Shown piece after piece: positions 1-11,387 of a stretch of 64,000 bases of DNA. The DNA lies in NCBI GenBank assembly GCA_016192135.1, contig JACPUR010000003.1, forward strand, positions 20,543 through 84,542. The letters run 5' to 3'. Both the position numbers and the translations under genes were made by a program. Under the pieces are notes generated by a model. It ran no database searches. It was not told where the DNA came from and worked only from the letters and a program-made list of their open reading frames with translations. Origin of the DNA: Candidatus Tectomicrobia bacterium (GTDB lineage Bacteria > UBA8248). How positions within the stretch are numbered: position 1 is the first letter of the stretch; each line of letters begins with the position of its first letter.

Positions 1-767
1 CGCTTCATCAGCGGAATCGTGAAGCTGCCGACCACCGCGGCGTTGGCGGCGCCGCTGCCGCTCACCAATCCGAGCGAGGCCGAGGCGAGCACCGCCGTCT
101 GCGTGACCAGCTGCCGCGACCGGCCGGCGAGCCGCCGCATCACCATGACCATCGCATTCTGCGCCTCGAAGCCGCTCGCGGTACCCGCCAGGAGCATGAA
201 AGCCGCGATCAGCGTCAGCGCGATCTGGGCGTAAAGCCCGTAGATGCCGGTGGCGAGCTCGACGGTGCTCGAGGTGACGACCCGGTAGAAGGTGGTCCCA
301 GGGTGCCAGAAGAAATCGATCGGGCTCAGGTACCCCCACATGGTGTAGGCGACCAGCACGACGTTCACCCAGAACAACTCGTTATGGCAGATCCGGGACA
401 GCTCCATCACCAGGAGGAAGACCAGCAGGCCCACGATGAAGTCCTGTGTGGTGTAGGATCCCTGCCGGTAGATCGCAATCTCCTCGTAGTCGAGAAAGAA
501 GTAAATGAAGGCATAAAGGCAGATGCCGACGTAGCACGCGACGATGGCGTTTTTCGTGGGGCCGGAAAGGGAAGGGTAGAGGCCGTTATCCCGGTGGAGA
601 ATCAGGATTTGCAGGATCAGCGCGATCGGCAAGAGGTAGGTGGCGAGCTCGCTCGGGCCGCCAAAGCCCGTGTAGAAGTACCAGATCAGCCAGACGAACA
701 TGATCAACGAGACGGCGAAGATCAGATTCTTGACGTTGGCGAGGCGCTTGATTCGCTCCATCGGCAT
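1..767 (-). CDS. TRAP transporter fused permease (partial, N-terminal part)
   Basis: Inner-membrane permease of a TRAP-type carboxylate importer, of the fused DctQ-DctM type that works with TAXI binding proteins. The reading frame runs off the window edge, so only the first ~255 residues are visible. They show repeated hydrophobic helices, for example LIFAVSLIMFVWLIWYFY near residue 15 and FIVGLLVFLLVMEL near 115, and a polar segment GLVSGSGAANAAVVGSF close to the edge that is characteristic of the family's conserved core. The ATG at 767 has an AGGA box about 7 bases upstream; an in-frame ATG two codons later is possible. The gene for its likely binding protein lies just upstream on the same strand, separated by 158 bases. 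Family assignment is firm; the substrate is unknown. Confidence 0.88.
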   Translation of the reverse strand, partial: MPMERIKRLANVKNLIFAVSLIMFVWLIWYFYTGFGGPSELATYLLPIALILQILILHRDNGLYPSLSGPTKNAIVACYVGICLYAFIYFFLDYEEIAIYRQGSYTTQDFIVGLLVFLLVMELSRICHNELFWVNVVLVAYTMWGYLSPIDFFWHPGTTFYRVVTSSTVELATGIYGLYAQIALTLIAAFMLLAGTASGFEAQNAMVMVMRRLAGRSRQLVTQTAVLASASLGLVSGSGAANAAVVGSFTIPLMK

Positions 768-925
768 GGCGGCGTCCTATCGCGAAGGGTATCCCTTGCT
801 TTTCGGGTTGCCGGGGCGGGGACTCATGGCGACCGGAAATCACCCTCCCGCCGGGGCGGGGAGCCCGCGCCGGCCATGCGCGGGCCTCCCCCCTGGCGAG
901 AATCAGGCGTTTCCGGATATTCCGC

Positions 926-1966
926 TTACTTGGCGATCTTCCACTTGTCGTTCCACGCCTTGTGCTCTTTCAGGAACTTGGCCATCCCGGCGTGCACGGG
1001 GATATGGGGATTGGCGTTGATTCCCTGCACCTGCATGCCCACGAAGTCGCGCGCCATCGGGGTGAAGCCCGGGTCCGCCTTCGCCAGCACCGCGCGCTGG
1101 TTGTAGAACGCGGAGAGCATCTTGTAGACGACGTCCTCCGGCATGTCTGGGCGCACGTTGTAGGCGAAGAGGATGGGCACGCCCAGGACCTTCGCCACGC
1201 CGACGTCCTTGCTGAAGGCCTGCTTCGGGTCGACCTCCGCGATGGCGAGGCCCGCCGCCTTCAGCTTCTCGACCTCGTTCGGGCAGGGGTTGATCAGCTT
1301 CACGTCCGTGCGCAGCTCTGTCTCGCGCCAGTAGGAGGCGAGCGAGCGGCCGGCGGTCGTGTAGGCGACGGCGCCGACGATCGTGCCGGCCTGGAACGCG
1401 TCCGACTGGGTCGCGGGGTCGATCTGCACGTGCTTGAACTGGTAGCCGAGCACCTTGTAGATGCGCTGGAAGTTCAGCCAGTTCATGAAGCCGGCGGTGG
1501 TGAAGAAGACCGGCTTGCCGCTGAAGTCGCCCCAGCACTTGTACTGGCCGGCCTTGGCGGCGGGGGCCGCCATGAACGACTCCATCGGGTAGGAGTACCA
1601 GGCGTGCACCAGCAAGCTCTTGGCCGGCTTGTAGTTCTTGAACCCGCCCTCGCGCGCGTAGAGCTGGGTCATTCCGACGTCGGCCGTGTAGCCGATCTCC
1701 GCCCCGCCATCCATCGCGGCCTTCATGGCGCCGGTGGTCGAGGGATACGGGTTGACGGTGATGGTGTACTGGCCGCCGAGCGCCTCCTCGAGCACCTTGA
1801 CCATCGAGGCCGCCACCTTGTAGCCGTAGGAGCCCGTGTTCGACGTGGCCCAGCGGATTGACTTTCGCTCCTGGGCGGAAGCCGGCCCGGCCGCCGAGGC
1901 CAGCGAGACGGCGGCCAGGGCCGCCAGGATCAGGCCAAATCGATGAATCCATCTCCTGTTTAACAT
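926..1966 (-). CDS. TAXI family TRAP transporter solute-binding protein
   Basis: Periplasmic substrate-binding protein, 346 residues. It opens with a short basic stretch and a hydrophobic helix ending in a likely signal peptidase site (ASAQE, near residue 34). The mature protein starts with the TAXI-type segment RWATSNTGSYGYKVAASMVK, followed by GAMKAAMDGGAEIGYTADVG. The start at 1966 is chosen because AAGGAG lies 8 bases upstream and the signal peptide begins there; the frame stays open further upstream, but that stretch does not look like protein. It is encoded just before the fused permease, so the two should form one importer. Substrates of TAXI systems are mostly unknown carboxylates or amino acids. 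Confidence 0.9.
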   Translation of the reverse strand: MLNRRWIHRFGLILAALAAVSLASAAGPASAQERKSIRWATSNTGSYGYKVAASMVKVLEEALGGQYTITVNPYPSTTGAMKAAMDGGAEIGYTADVGMTQLYAREGGFKNYKPAKSLLVHAWYSYPMESFMAAPAAKAGQYKCWGDFSGKPVFFTTAGFMNWLNFQRIYKVLGYQFKHVQIDPATQSDAFQAGTIVGAVAYTTAGRSLASYWRETELRTDVKLINPCPNEVEKLKAAGLAIAEVDPKQAFSKDVGVAKVLGVPILFAYNVRPDMPEDVVYKMLSAFYNQRAVLAKADPGFTPMARDFVGMQVQGINANPHIPVHAGMAKFLKEHKAWNDKWKIAK

Positions 1967-2054
1967 CAAGCTTCTCCTTGGTTCGGGTAGGACGGCTGCC
2001 GCGGACGTTCGTTCGCCCATCTGCCGGGAGGGCCAAAACCTTGAGATTTCGCGG

Positions 2055-2083
2055 ATTATGAGACATCGGCTCCGTTTTCTCAA
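2055..2083 (-). promoter_or_regulatory. Sigma-70-type promoter for the TRAP-TAXI genes
   Basis: Read on the minus strand the site is TTGAGA, a 17-base spacer and CATAAT, each box one base off consensus. It lies about 90 bases upstream of the binding-protein start. The 301-base gap between this gene and trpF is divergent, so it must hold promoters for both directions; nothing else stands out in it. Prediction by pattern only. Confidence 0.55.
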
Positions 2084-2210
2084 CCCAGGATGGCTTCGTT
2101 CCGCCCGATTTTCCGCCCCCCCCGGCGCCAAGCGGGATACCCCCGAAATGCGCCGGCGGCGCACCGGGAGGGCCCCCGGCCTCCCCCGCGCGCGCCTTTT
2201 CGCCCCGGTG

Positions 2211-2219
2211 TGCTATAAC
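2211..2219 (+). promoter_or_regulatory. Extended -10 promoter candidate for the trp-leu operon
   Basis: TGC followed by TATAAC gives an extended -10 element (TGn-TATAAC) about 50 bases upstream of trpF. No convincing -35 box is seen at normal spacing. I found no T-box or trp leader peptide in this upstream region. Confidence 0.35.
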
Positions 2220-2267
2220 TGGCCCCCTGCCCGCCGGGAAGATTGCCGCCCGGCGCGGGAGGAGGCT

Positions 2268-2912
2268 ATGATTCGGATCAAGATTTGCGGCGTCACCACC
2301 CCGGAGGATGCCCGCTTCGCCCTGGACTGCGGGGCGGACGCCCTGGGCCTGAACTTCGTGCCCGGCACCCCCCGATGCCTGGAGGCCGACGCCGCCCAAA
2401 AGCTGGCCGCTGCGCTGCCTCCCTTCGGCGTCCGGGTGGGCGTCTTCGTGAACGAGGATCCCCGGCGCATCGAGCAGATCGCCCGGAAGGCCGGGCTGGA
2501 CGCCGTCCAGCTCCACGGGGACGAGCCCCCCGGGGACTGCCACTGGCTCCAGGAGCGGGGCCTGCGGGTCATCCGGGCGCTGCGCGTCCGGGGGCCGGAG
2601 ACCCTGGCCGAGGCCGGGCGCTTCCCGGGCTGCGCCATCCTCCTGGACGCTTACGCCGAGGGGAAGCCAGGGGGGACGGGGAAGATTTTCGACTGGTCCC
2701 TGGCCCGGGAGCTGGCCGGGCGGCGCACCGTCATCCTCTCGGGCGGGCTCAGGCCCGAGAACGTGACCCAGGCCATCCAGGAGGTCCGCCCCTACGGGGT
2801 GGACGTGAGCAGCGGGGTGGAAGGAGACGCGCCCGGCCGGAAGGACCCGGAGCGGGTGCGCCGCTTCATCGAGAACGCGCGCGGGGTGTTCGCCGCGATG
2901 GGAGAGGCATGA
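2268..2912 (+). CDS. trpF: Phosphoribosylanthranilate isomerase
   Basis: Third step of tryptophan synthesis: Amadori rearrangement of N-phosphoribosylanthranilate, in the cytoplasm. The 214-residue product is a single TIM barrel of normal length. It starts with KICGVTT (catalytic Cys7), has the catalytic Asp at residue 127 (ILLDAYAEG) and phosphate-binding loops LSGGL (157-161) and GVDVSSGVE (177-185). The ATG at 2268 has GGGAGGAGG just upstream; the frame is open further upstream but has no TrpF sequence there. It is the first gene of a long operon, and its stop overlaps the trpB start (ATGA). Confidence 0.97.
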   Translation: MIRIKICGVTTPEDARFALDCGADALGLNFVPGTPRCLEADAAQKLAAALPPFGVRVGVFVNEDPRRIEQIARKAGLDAVQLHGDEPPGDCHWLQERGLRVIRALRVRGPETLAEAGRFPGCAILLDAYAEGKPGGTGKIFDWSLARELAGRRTVILSGGLRPENVTQAIQEVRPYGVDVSSGVEGDAPGRKDPERVRRFIENARGVFAAMGEA

Positions 2913-4144
2913 TGGCCACGGCCCCGGCCGAGCCCAAGGGGCGCTTCGGGAAGTTCGGGGGGCAGTTCGTCCCCGAGACGCTGATGCCCGCCCTGGAGGA
3001 GCTGGAGGCGGCCTACGCGGAGGCGCGGAGCGATCCGGCCTTCCACGCGGAGCTCGCCTCGTACCTCAAGGTCTACGTCGGGCGCCCCACCCCGCTCTAC
3101 CACGCGGCCCGGCTCTCGGCGAGGCTCGGGACCCTCAAGGTCTATCTCAAGCGCGAGGACCTCTGCCACACCGGCGCCCACAAGATCAACAACACGCTCG
3201 CCCAGGCCCTGCTCGCGAGGCGGCTCGGCAAGCGGCGCCTCATCGCCGAGACGGGGGCGGGGCAGCACGGCGTGGCCACCGCCACGGCGGCGGCCCTCTT
3301 CGGGCTGGAGTGCGACGTCTACATGGGCGAGGAGGACGTGGCCCGCCAGGCCCTCAACGTCTTCCGGATGCGGCTCCTGGGCGCCCGCGTCATCCCGGTC
3401 ACCTCGGGGAGCCGCACCCTAAAGGACGCGACGAACGAGACACTGCGCGACTGGACGGCCTCGGTCCGCACCACCCACTACATCATCGGCTCGGTGGTGG
3501 GGCCGCATCCGTTTCCCACGATGATCCGCGACTTCCAGTCCGTCATCGGCCGCGAGGCGCGCGAGCAGGCGCAGGCCGCCGAGGGGCGCCTGCCCGACTG
3601 CTGCGTCGCCTGCGTGGGCGGGGGGAGCAACGCCATCGGCCTCTTCCATCCCTTCGTCGAGGATAGGGCCGTCCAGCTCATCGGGGTCGAGGCGGCGGGC
3701 CGGGGCATCGAGACGGGCGAGCACGGCGCCTCCCTCACGGCGGGGCGGCCGGGCGTTCTCCACGGCTGCCGGACCTTCCTCCTCTACGACGACGACGGCC
3801 AGATCATCCCCGCGCACTCGGTCTCGGCCGGGCTCGACTACCCCGGAGTGGGGCCAGAGCACGCCCATCTCAAGGACACGGGCCGGGCGCGCTACGTGGC
3901 GGTGGACGACCGCCAGGCGCTCCGGGCCTTCCGGGAGCTCGCCCGGCTCGAGGGCATCATCCCCGCCCTCGAGAGCGCCCACGCCATCGCCTACCTGGAA
4001 ACGCTGGCGAAGGAGGCGGGCGGCGGCGCCGCGAGGCCCAAGGTCGCCGTGGTGTGCCTCTCCGGCCGGGGGGACAAGGACGTGCAGCAGGCCGAGGGCC
4101 TGCTCCAGGAGATGCTCGACGAGCGGGCGGAGGGGCGGGGCTGA
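2909..4144 (+). CDS. trpB: Tryptophan synthase beta chain
   Basis: Condenses indole and serine to tryptophan with PLP. About 411 residues, the normal length. The family opening [20 protein letters not shown] is at 11-30, the PLP lysine is Lys92 in the motif AHKINN, the catalytic Glu is 114 in AETGAGQHG, and the phosphate-binding loop GGGSNAIG is at 237-244. Two consecutive ATG codons (2909 and 2912) are possible starts. The first overlaps the trpF stop as ATGA; the second has slightly better spacing to GGAGAGG. It is translationally coupled to trpF and trpA, which supports an alpha2beta2 synthase made from this operon. Confidence 0.97.
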   Translation: MMATAPAEPKGRFGKFGGQFVPETLMPALEELEAAYAEARSDPAFHAELASYLKVYVGRPTPLYHAARLSARLGTLKVYLKREDLCHTGAHKINNTLAQALLARRLGKRRLIAETGAGQHGVATATAAALFGLECDVYMGEEDVARQALNVFRMRLLGARVIPVTSGSRTLKDATNETLRDWTASVRTTHYIIGSVVGPHPFPTMIRDFQSVIGREAREQAQAAEGRLPDCCVACVGGGSNAIGLFHPFVEDRAVQLIGVEAAGRGIETGEHGASLTAGRPGVLHGCRTFLLYDDDGQIIPAHSVSAGLDYPGVGPEHAHLKDTGRARYVAVDDRQALRAFRELARLEGIIPALESAHAIAYLETLAKEAGGGAARPKVAVVCLSGRGDKDVQQAEGLLQEMLDERAEGRG

Positions 4145-4992
4145 TGCAGAAATCCTCCCGGCTCGCCGCCTGCTTCGAGCGCCTGCGCGCGGAGGGAAGG
4201 GCGGGGCTTTTTCCCTTCGTGACGGCGGGGGACCCGGACCTCGCTTTCACCCGGAAGCTCCTCCCGGCCCTGGCCCGCGCCGGGGCGGACGGCTTCGAGC
4301 TCGGCGTCCCCTTCAGCGATCCCCTGGCGGACGGCCCGACCATCCAGCGCGCGAGCGCCCGGGCCCTGGAGGCCGGCACCCGGCTCAAGGACGTGCTCGC
4401 CCTCGTGGGGGACGCGCGGAGGGAGCTCCCGGAGGCCCCCATCGTCCTGATGACCTACTACAACCCGGTCATCGCCTTCGGGGAGAAGAACTTCGCCCGG
4501 GAGGCGGCGCGGGCGGGGGCGGACGGGGTGATCGTCCCGGACCTCCCGCCGGAGGAGGGCGGGCCGCTGCTCGAGGCGATGCGGGATTTCCCGCTGGACG
4601 CCGTGTTCATGCTCGCCCCGACGAGCGGCCGCTCGCGGGCCGAGATCGTGAACCGTGCGGGCAGCGGCTTCATCTATTATGTGGGGCAGATGGGAGTGAC
4701 CGGGGCGCGCGACAGCCTGGACGCCGGCCTCCGCGGGGCGCTGGAGGAACTGCGCCCCATCAAGAACCGGCCGGTGCTGGTGGGCTTCGGCATCAAGACC
4801 CCCGAGCAGGCGGCCGACGTGGGCGGGTACGCCGAGGGGGTGATCGTGGGCAGCGCCCTCATCGACGCGATGGAGAAGGAGGCGGGCCGGGCGGCGAAGA
4901 TTGAGGCCGCCTCCCGCTACATCGGCTCCCTTCGGAAGGCCCTGGAGCAATCGGCGGCGGCCCGCCCGGGCGGCGCCGGCCGGTCCTCCTGA
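4144..4992 (+). CDS. trpA: Tryptophan synthase alpha chain
   Basis: Cleaves indole-3-glycerol phosphate to indole, which is channelled to TrpB. The 282-residue TIM barrel shows the catalytic pair Glu52 ([10 protein letters not shown]) and Asp63 (LADGPTIQ), the segment LMTYYNPV near 101 and the phosphate-binding GFGIKTPEQ near 216. The ATG at 4144 overlaps the trpB TGA by one base (TGATG), typical of translational coupling. Only trpF, B and A are here; trpE, D and C must lie elsewhere. Confidence 0.97.
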   Translation: MQKSSRLAACFERLRAEGRAGLFPFVTAGDPDLAFTRKLLPALARAGADGFELGVPFSDPLADGPTIQRASARALEAGTRLKDVLALVGDARRELPEAPIVLMTYYNPVIAFGEKNFAREAARAGADGVIVPDLPPEEGGPLLEAMRDFPLDAVFMLAPTSGRSRAEIVNRAGSGFIYYVGQMGVTGARDSLDAGLRGALEELRPIKNRPVLVGFGIKTPEQAADVGGYAEGVIVGSALIDAMEKEAGRAAKIEAASRYIGSLRKALEQSAAARPGGAGRSS

Positions 4993-5018
4993 ACATCGAC
5001 GGACGAAAGGAACGGCGC

Positions 5019-6419
5019 ATGTCCGAGCGGACGCTCTACGACAAGGTGTGGGACAGCCATACGGTGGCCAAGCTGCCGACCGGCCAGGACCAGGTCTTCA
5101 TCGGGCTCCACCTCGTCCACGAGGTGACCACCCCCCAGGCCTTCGACATCCTGAAGGAGCGGGGGCTCAGGGTGGCCTTCCCGGAGCGCACGGTCGCCAC
5201 GGTGGACCACATCATCCCCACCCTCGTCCAGATCCGGCCCTTCGAGGACGCGCAGGCGGAGGAGATGTTCGCCGCCCTCGAGAAGAACGTGGACGAGAAC
5301 GGCATCCGCTTCCTCCACCTGGGCACCGGGCGGCAGGGCATCGTCCACGTCATCGGTCCCGAACTCGGGCTGAGCCAGCCGGGGATGACCATCGCCTGCG
5401 GGGACAGCCACACGAGCACCCACGGCGCCGTGGGCTCGCTCGGCTTCGGCATCGGCACGACCGAGGTGGCCCACGTGCTGGCCACGCAGACCCTCGCCCT
5501 GAGCCGGTTGAAGGTGCGCCGCATCAACGTGACGGGGGAGCTCAGGCCCGGCGTCTTCCCCAAGGACGTGATCCTGCGCATCATCCACGACCTCGGCATC
5601 AACGGCGGGCTCGGCCACGCCTACGAGTACGGCGGCGCCGTCTTCGACAAGATGACGATGGAGGGGCGCATGACCGTCTGCAACATGAGCATCGAGGGCG
5701 GCGCGCGCATCGGCTACGTGAACCCCGACGAAGCCACCCTCGCCTATCTGAAGGGCCGGGATTTCGCCCCCCAGGGGGAGGCCTTCGACAAGGCCGCGGC
5801 CTACTGGAAATCGGTGGCCTCCGAGAAGGACGCCGCCTACGACCACGTCTTCGACATCGAGGGGGAATCGATTGAGCCGATGGTGACCTGGGGCATCAAT
5901 CCCGGCCACTCGGTCGGCATCTCGGAGAAGCTCCCCAGGCTCTCGGACTTCGAGGGGGAGGACCGGCGCACGGCCGAGCAGGCCTATGCCTTCATGGGCC
6001 TCAAGGCGGGGGACGCCATCCAGGGCACCAAGATCGACGTGGCCTTCCTGGGCTCGTGCACCAACTCCCGGCTCACGGACCTCCGCGAGGGGGCGCGCAT
6101 CCTGAAGGGGAGGAAGGTGAACCCCAAGGTGAAGATGCTCGTCGTGCCGGGCTCCCAGAAGGTGAAGGAGCAGGCCGAGGCGGAGGGCCTCCACGCGATC
6201 TTCATGGAGGCCGGGGCCGAGTGGCGCGGGGCGGGGTGCTCCATGTGCCTGGGCATGAACCCGGACAAGCTCGTGGGCTCCGAGCGGAGCATCTCCTCCT
6301 CGAACCGCAACTTCATCGGCCGGCAGGGGAGCCCAAAGGGCCGCACCCACCTGGGCAGCCCGGCCATGGTGGCCGCCTCGGCCATCGAGGGCTGCCTCAC
6401 CGACCCGAGGGAGTTCTAG
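5019..6419 (+). CDS. leuC: 3-isopropylmalate dehydratase, large subunit
   Basis: Leucine pathway isomerase that interconverts 2- and 3-isopropylmalate with a [4Fe-4S] cluster, working with LeuD. 466 residues, the normal bacterial length. Cluster ligands are Cys347 in GSCTNSR and Cys407 and Cys410 in the motif CSMCLGMN. Other family segments are the early [18 protein letters not shown] near 127 and the C-terminal [11 protein letters not shown]. The start at 5019 follows GAAAGGAACGGCGC. The gene lies 26 bases after trpA and 2 bases before leuD. Confidence 0.97.
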   Translation: MSERTLYDKVWDSHTVAKLPTGQDQVFIGLHLVHEVTTPQAFDILKERGLRVAFPERTVATVDHIIPTLVQIRPFEDAQAEEMFAALEKNVDENGIRFLHLGTGRQGIVHVIGPELGLSQPGMTIACGDSHTSTHGAVGSLGFGIGTTEVAHVLATQTLALSRLKVRRINVTGELRPGVFPKDVILRIIHDLGINGGLGHAYEYGGAVFDKMTMEGRMTVCNMSIEGGARIGYVNPDEATLAYLKGRDFAPQGEAFDKAAAYWKSVASEKDAAYDHVFDIEGESIEPMVTWGINPGHSVGISEKLPRLSDFEGEDRRTAEQAYAFMGLKAGDAIQGTKIDVAFLGSCTNSRLTDLREGARILKGRKVNPKVKMLVVPGSQKVKEQAEAEGLHAIFMEAGAEWRGAGCSMCLGMNPDKLVGSERSISSSNRNFIGRQGSPKGRTHLGSPAMVAASAIEGCLTDPREF

Positions 6420-6421
6420 CC

Positions 6422-7060
6422 ATGGGCGCGGAGAAGGGCACCGTCATCCGCCAGATCCGGGGGAAGGCCATCCCCCTGCCGGGGGACGACATCGACACCG
6501 ACCGCATCACCCCGGCACGGTTCCTGAAGGCCATCACCTTCACCGGCATCGAGAAGGCCCTCTTCTGCGACGAGCGGGAGCTCACGCCCGACCACCCTAT
6601 CGACAACCTGGCCCACCGGGGCGCCCGGCTCATGTTCGTGGGCAAGAACTTCGGCTCGGGCTCCTCCCGCGAGAGCGCCCCCCAGGCCATCCAGCGCTTC
6701 GGCATCCAGGCCCTCGTCGGGGTGTCCTTCGCGGAAATATTCGCGGGCAACTCCTTCGCCATCGGGATGCCCCTGGCGACCGCCTCGGCGGAGAACGCCG
6801 CCCGCCTCATCGCCCACGCCCAAAGGCACCCCCAGACGGAGTTCGTCCTGGACCTCGAGAAGCTCACGGTGAGCTTCGGCGGCGAGAGCCTGCCGGTCGA
6901 GATGCAGGAGAACCGGCGCAGGTCCTTCCTGGCCGGCACCTGGGACATGCTCACCAACCTGGAGGCCAACCTGCCCAGGGTGCGGGAGGTGGCCTCTGGG
7001 CTTCCCTACATGGCCGGATTCACCATCGGCGAGAGAGGCGATCGCGTTGGGCGCGTATAA
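6422..7060 (+). CDS. leuD: 3-isopropylmalate dehydratase, small subunit
   Basis: Partner swivel domain of LeuC, 212 residues. It has the typical opening with DDIDTDRITPARFL and the substrate-binding loop GKNFGSGSSRESAPQA near residues 77-92. The ATG follows the leuC stop by two bases. The 3' end overlaps leuB by 14 bases. Length and motifs fit the longer bacterial LeuD type. Confidence 0.96.
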   Translation: MGAEKGTVIRQIRGKAIPLPGDDIDTDRITPARFLKAITFTGIEKALFCDERELTPDHPIDNLAHRGARLMFVGKNFGSGSSRESAPQAIQRFGIQALVGVSFAEIFAGNSFAIGMPLATASAENAARLIAHAQRHPQTEFVLDLEKLTVSFGGESLPVEMQENRRRSFLAGTWDMLTNLEANLPRVREVASGLPYMAGFTIGERGDRVGRV

Positions 7061-8135
7061 TATCGCGGTCCTTCCCGGGGACGGCATCGGGCGGGAGGTG
7101 ACGGTCCAGGCGCGCAAGGTGCTCGAGGCGGCGGGCCGGAGGTTCGGGGTTTCGTTCCGGTTCGAGGAGGCCCTGTGCGGCGGGGCGGCCTGCGACGCCG
7201 TGGGGGAGCCCCTACCCCGGAAGACCCTGGACCTCTGCCGGGCGAGCGACGCGGGGCTCTTCGGCGCCGTGGGCGGGCCCAAGTGGGACAATCTGCCCAA
7301 GGAGAAGCGGCCCGAGCAGGCCATCCTGGGGCTCAGGAAGAACCTCAACCTCTTCGCCAACCTGCGCCCCGCCAAGATGTTCGACCCGCTGGTGGACGCC
7401 TCCTCGCTCAAGCCCCAGTTCGTGAAGGGGCTGGACCTCCTCGTGGTGCGCGAGGGAGTGGGGGACATCTACTTCGGCCAGCCGCGGGGCATCGAGAGGC
7501 TCCCGAACGGGGACGAGCGCGCGGTGGACACCATGGTCTACACCACCCCCGAGATCCGCCGCATCGTGAAGACGGCCTGCGAGCTGGCCCGGGTGCGCCG
7601 CAAGCGGGTGTGCTCGGTGGACAAGGAGAACGTCCTCGACAACAGCCGCCTGTGGCGCCGGGTGGCCTCGGAGGTGGGGAAGGACTACCCCGACGTCGAG
7701 CTCTCCCACATGTACGTGGACAACGCTTCGATGCAGCTCATCCGCAACCCCCTGCACTTCGACGTCATCGTGACGGGGAACATGTTCGGGGACATCCTGA
7801 GTGACGCCGCCTCCATGCTCACCGGCTCCATCGGCATGCTGGCCTCGGCCAACCTGAACGAGACGGGCTTCGGCCTCTATGAGCCGGTGCACGGCACCGC
7901 GCCGGACATCGCCGGGCAGGACAAGGCCAACCCCATCGCCGCCGTCATGTCGACGGCCATGCTCTGCCGGTATACCCTCAAGCGGCCCGACATGGCGGAC
8001 GCCATCGAGGCCGCGGTGGGCGGGGTGCTGGCGGAGGGCTGCCGCACCCCGGACATCTACACCCCGGGCGCCCGGGCGGTGGGCTGCAACGAAATGGGCG
8101 AGTTGATCGCGAAGCGAGTGGGAGGAAGCAAGTGA
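7047..8135 (+). CDS. leuB: 3-isopropylmalate dehydrogenase
   Basis: NAD-dependent oxidative decarboxylation of 3-isopropylmalate, third step of leucine synthesis. 362 residues. It begins with the family signature AYNIAVLPGDGIGREV, has GAVGGPKWDNLP near 73 (substrate loop), Lys and Tyr active-site segments (VVREGVGDIYFGQPRG, SVDKENVL) and the metal and cofactor region ending in YEPVHGTAPDIAGQDKANPI. The start is an unusual TTG at 7047 with GAGAGGCG upstream; it lies inside the end of leuD, so the two are coupled. No leuA is present in this window. Confidence 0.96.
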   Translation: MGAYNIAVLPGDGIGREVTVQARKVLEAAGRRFGVSFRFEEALCGGAACDAVGEPLPRKTLDLCRASDAGLFGAVGGPKWDNLPKEKRPEQAILGLRKNLNLFANLRPAKMFDPLVDASSLKPQFVKGLDLLVVREGVGDIYFGQPRGIERLPNGDERAVDTMVYTTPEIRRIVKTACELARVRRKRVCSVDKENVLDNSRLWRRVASEVGKDYPDVELSHMYVDNASMQLIRNPLHFDVIVTGNMFGDILSDAASMLTGSIGMLASANLNETGFGLYEPVHGTAPDIAGQDKANPIAAVMSTAMLCRYTLKRPDMADAIEAAVGGVLAEGCRTPDIYTPGARAVGCNEMGELIAKRVGGSK

Positions 8136-9160
8136 TGGGCCTGCGGGTGGCCGTGGCCGGCGCGACCGGCGCGGTCGGAAGAGAAATGCTCCGGATCCTC
8201 GAAGAGCGGGCTTTCCCGGCCCGGGAGGTCGTCGCCCTGGCGAGCGCGCGGAGCGAGGGGAAGACGCTCCCCTATAAGGGCGGGGATCTCAGGGTGCGGC
8301 GCCTGACGCACGACGCCTTCGAGGGGATAGACCTCGCCCTCTTCTCGGCGGGGGCCTCGCGCTCCCTGGAGTTCGCTCCCTCGGCCGTGAAAGCGGGCGC
8401 GGTGGTGGTGGATAACTCCAGCGCCTTCCGGATGGACCCGGGCACCCCCCTCGTGGTGCCCGAGGTGAACCCGGACGCCCTGCGGGCCCACAAGGGCATC
8501 ATCGCCAACCCCAACTGCTCGACCATCCAGATGGTGGCGGCCCTCAAGCCCCTCCACGACGCGGCGCGCATCAAGCGCGTGGTGGTGAGTACCTACCAGG
8601 CGGTGAGCGGGGCGGGCCAGGCGGCCGTGGACGAACTCGAGCGCCAGGTCGAGGCCCGGGCGCGGGGAGGAGAGTCCAGGCCCGTCAAGTTCGCCCACAC
8701 CATCGCCTTCAACTGCCTGCCCCAGATCGACGTCTTCCTCGAGGCCGGGGACACCAAGGAAGAGCGCAAGATGGTGGACGAGACGCGGAAGATCATGGGC
8801 CTCCCGGACCTCCCCGTGAGCGCCACCTGCGTCCGCGTGCCCGTCTTCAACGCACACTCCGAGTCGGTGAACGTAGAGTTCGAGCAGCCCATCACCCCCG
8901 AGAAGGCCCGGGAGCTCCTCTCGCGCGCCCCGGGGGTCGAGGTGGTGGACGAGACGGGGAAGTCCGCCTATCCCATGCCCATCCATGCCTCGGGCGAGGA
9001 CCCGGTGTACGTGGGCCGCATCCGGCGCGATCCCTCCGCCCCGAACGCCCTGAACCTCTGGATCGTGGCGGACAACCTCCGCAAGGGCGCCGCCCTGAAC
9101 GCGGTGCAGATCGGGGAGCTCCTGCTGGCGAAGGGCCTCCTCCGGGTGAAGGCGGCTTGA
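8135..9160 (+). CDS. asd: Aspartate-semialdehyde dehydrogenase
   Basis: Reduces aspartyl phosphate to the semialdehyde used for lysine, methionine and threonine synthesis. About 341 residues: N-terminal nucleotide-binding loop VAVAGATGAVGREML, catalytic Cys128 in NPNCSTIQM, and substrate-binding FNCLPQID. The start ATG at 8135 overlaps the leuB TGA (TGATG), with GGAGG nine bases upstream; a GTG three bases earlier is also possible. It belongs to the usual bacterial USG-1/Asd branch. Confidence 0.95.
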   Translation: MGLRVAVAGATGAVGREMLRILEERAFPAREVVALASARSEGKTLPYKGGDLRVRRLTHDAFEGIDLALFSAGASRSLEFAPSAVKAGAVVVDNSSAFRMDPGTPLVVPEVNPDALRAHKGIIANPNCSTIQMVAALKPLHDAARIKRVVVSTYQAVSGAGQAAVDELERQVEARARGGESRPVKFAHTIAFNCLPQIDVFLEAGDTKEERKMVDETRKIMGLPDLPVSATCVRVPVFNAHSESVNVEFEQPITPEKARELLSRAPGVEVVDETGKSAYPMPIHASGEDPVYVGRIRRDPSAPNALNLWIVADNLRKGAALNAVQIGELLLAKGLLRVKAA

Positions 9161-9194
9161 GCCGCCGCTGGCGGTCCGGGGAGGATTCCGGGGC

Positions 9195-10045
<851 letters not shown>

Positions 10046-10049
<4 letters not shown>

Positions 10050-11332
10050 CCGCACGGCCGAAGTCCGAAGCCCTCTTCCAGGCGGCCCAGAAGCGCATCC
10101 CCGGCGGGGTGGACAGCCCCGTGCGCGCCTTCCGCGGGGTGGGCGGCACCCCTTTCTTCGTGGAACGGGGGAAGGGCAGCCGAATCTGGGACGCGGACGG
10201 CAACGCCTACATCGACTACGTCCTATCCTGGGGGCCGCTCATCCTGGGGCACGCCCACCCGCGCGTGGTGGAGGCCCTGCGCGAGGCCGCCGCCCGGGGG
10301 ACGAGCTACGGAGCCCCCACGGCGCTGGAGACCGAGCTGGCCGGGTTGACCCAGGCGGCCTACCCCTCGATGGAGATGCTCCGCTTCGTGAACTCGGGGA
10401 CCGAGGCCACCATGTCGGCCATCCGGCTGGCGCGGGGGTTCACCGGGCGGGACGCCATCGTCAAGTTCGAGGGCTGCTACCACGGCCACGCCGACGGTCT
10501 CCTGGTCAAGGCGGGGAGCGGGGGCGCGACCCTCGGCGTGCCGGACAGCGCCGGGGTGCCGGCCGATTACGCCCGCAACACGTTGACCCTCGCCTACAAC
10601 GACACCGGGGCCGTGGAGGAAATCTTCGAGGTGATGGGCGGGAAAATCGCGGCCGTCATCGTGGAGCCGGTGGCGGGGAATATGGGCCTCGTGCCCCCCC
10701 GGCCGGGCTTTTTGGAGGCCCTGCGGCGGGAGACGGAGAAGGCGGGCGCCCTGCTCATCTTCGACGAGGTGATGAGCGGCTTCCGGGTGGCCTGGGGCGG
10801 CGCCCAGGCTCGCTTCGGCGTCCGGCCCGACCTCACTACCCTGGGCAAGGTGATCGGGGGGGGGCTCCCCGTCGGGGCCTTCGGCGGCCGGCGGGAGGTC
10901 ATGGAGCGCCTGGCCCCCTTGGGCCCGGTGTACCAGGCGGGGACGCTCTCGGGGAACCCCCTCGCCATGACGGCCGGCATCGAGACCCTGCGGGTGATGA
11001 AGGAGGAGGGGCTGCCCGAGGCCCTAGAGGGCCGGACGGCCCGGCTGGCGGAGGGGATGCTGGCCGCCGCCCGGGAGGCCGGGATCCCCGCCTGGGGCGC
11101 CCACTGCGGCACCATGTTCTGCCTGTTCTTTCAGGAAGGGCCGGTGTACAATTTCGCCGACGCCAAGCGGTCGGATACGAAAGCGTACGGGAGGTTCTTC
11201 CACGCGATGCTGGAGCGCGGGGTGGCCCTGGCTCCGAGCCAGTTCGAGGTGGGTTTCCTCTCGAGCGCGCACCAGGAGGCGGACGTGGAGGCCACCCTGG
11301 CCGCGGCGCGGGAGGCCTTCGCCTCCCTCTAG
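10046..11332 (+). CDS. hemL: Glutamate-1-semialdehyde 2,1-aminomutase
   Basis: PLP enzyme forming 5-aminolevulinate in the C5 haem pathway. 428 residues, the normal length. The diagnostic opening [19 protein letters not shown] is at the N terminus, [17 protein letters not shown] is near 148, [10 protein letters not shown] near 238 and the PLP lysine is Lys268 in [17 protein letters not shown]. Its ATG overlaps the mtnP stop. Its place after trp, leu, asd and mtnP suggests co-transcription rather than a haem operon. Confidence 0.96.
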
Positions 11333-11387
11333 GCATCGGCTGTAGGGCTCGAATCCGCCCGCCCGGGCGGGAGGACAAGGCGCTGAC

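Noticed and set aside
2000-2267. T-box or tryptophan attenuator before trpF
   Set aside because: No T-box consensus, no Trp-rich leader peptide and no terminator/antiterminator pair was found.
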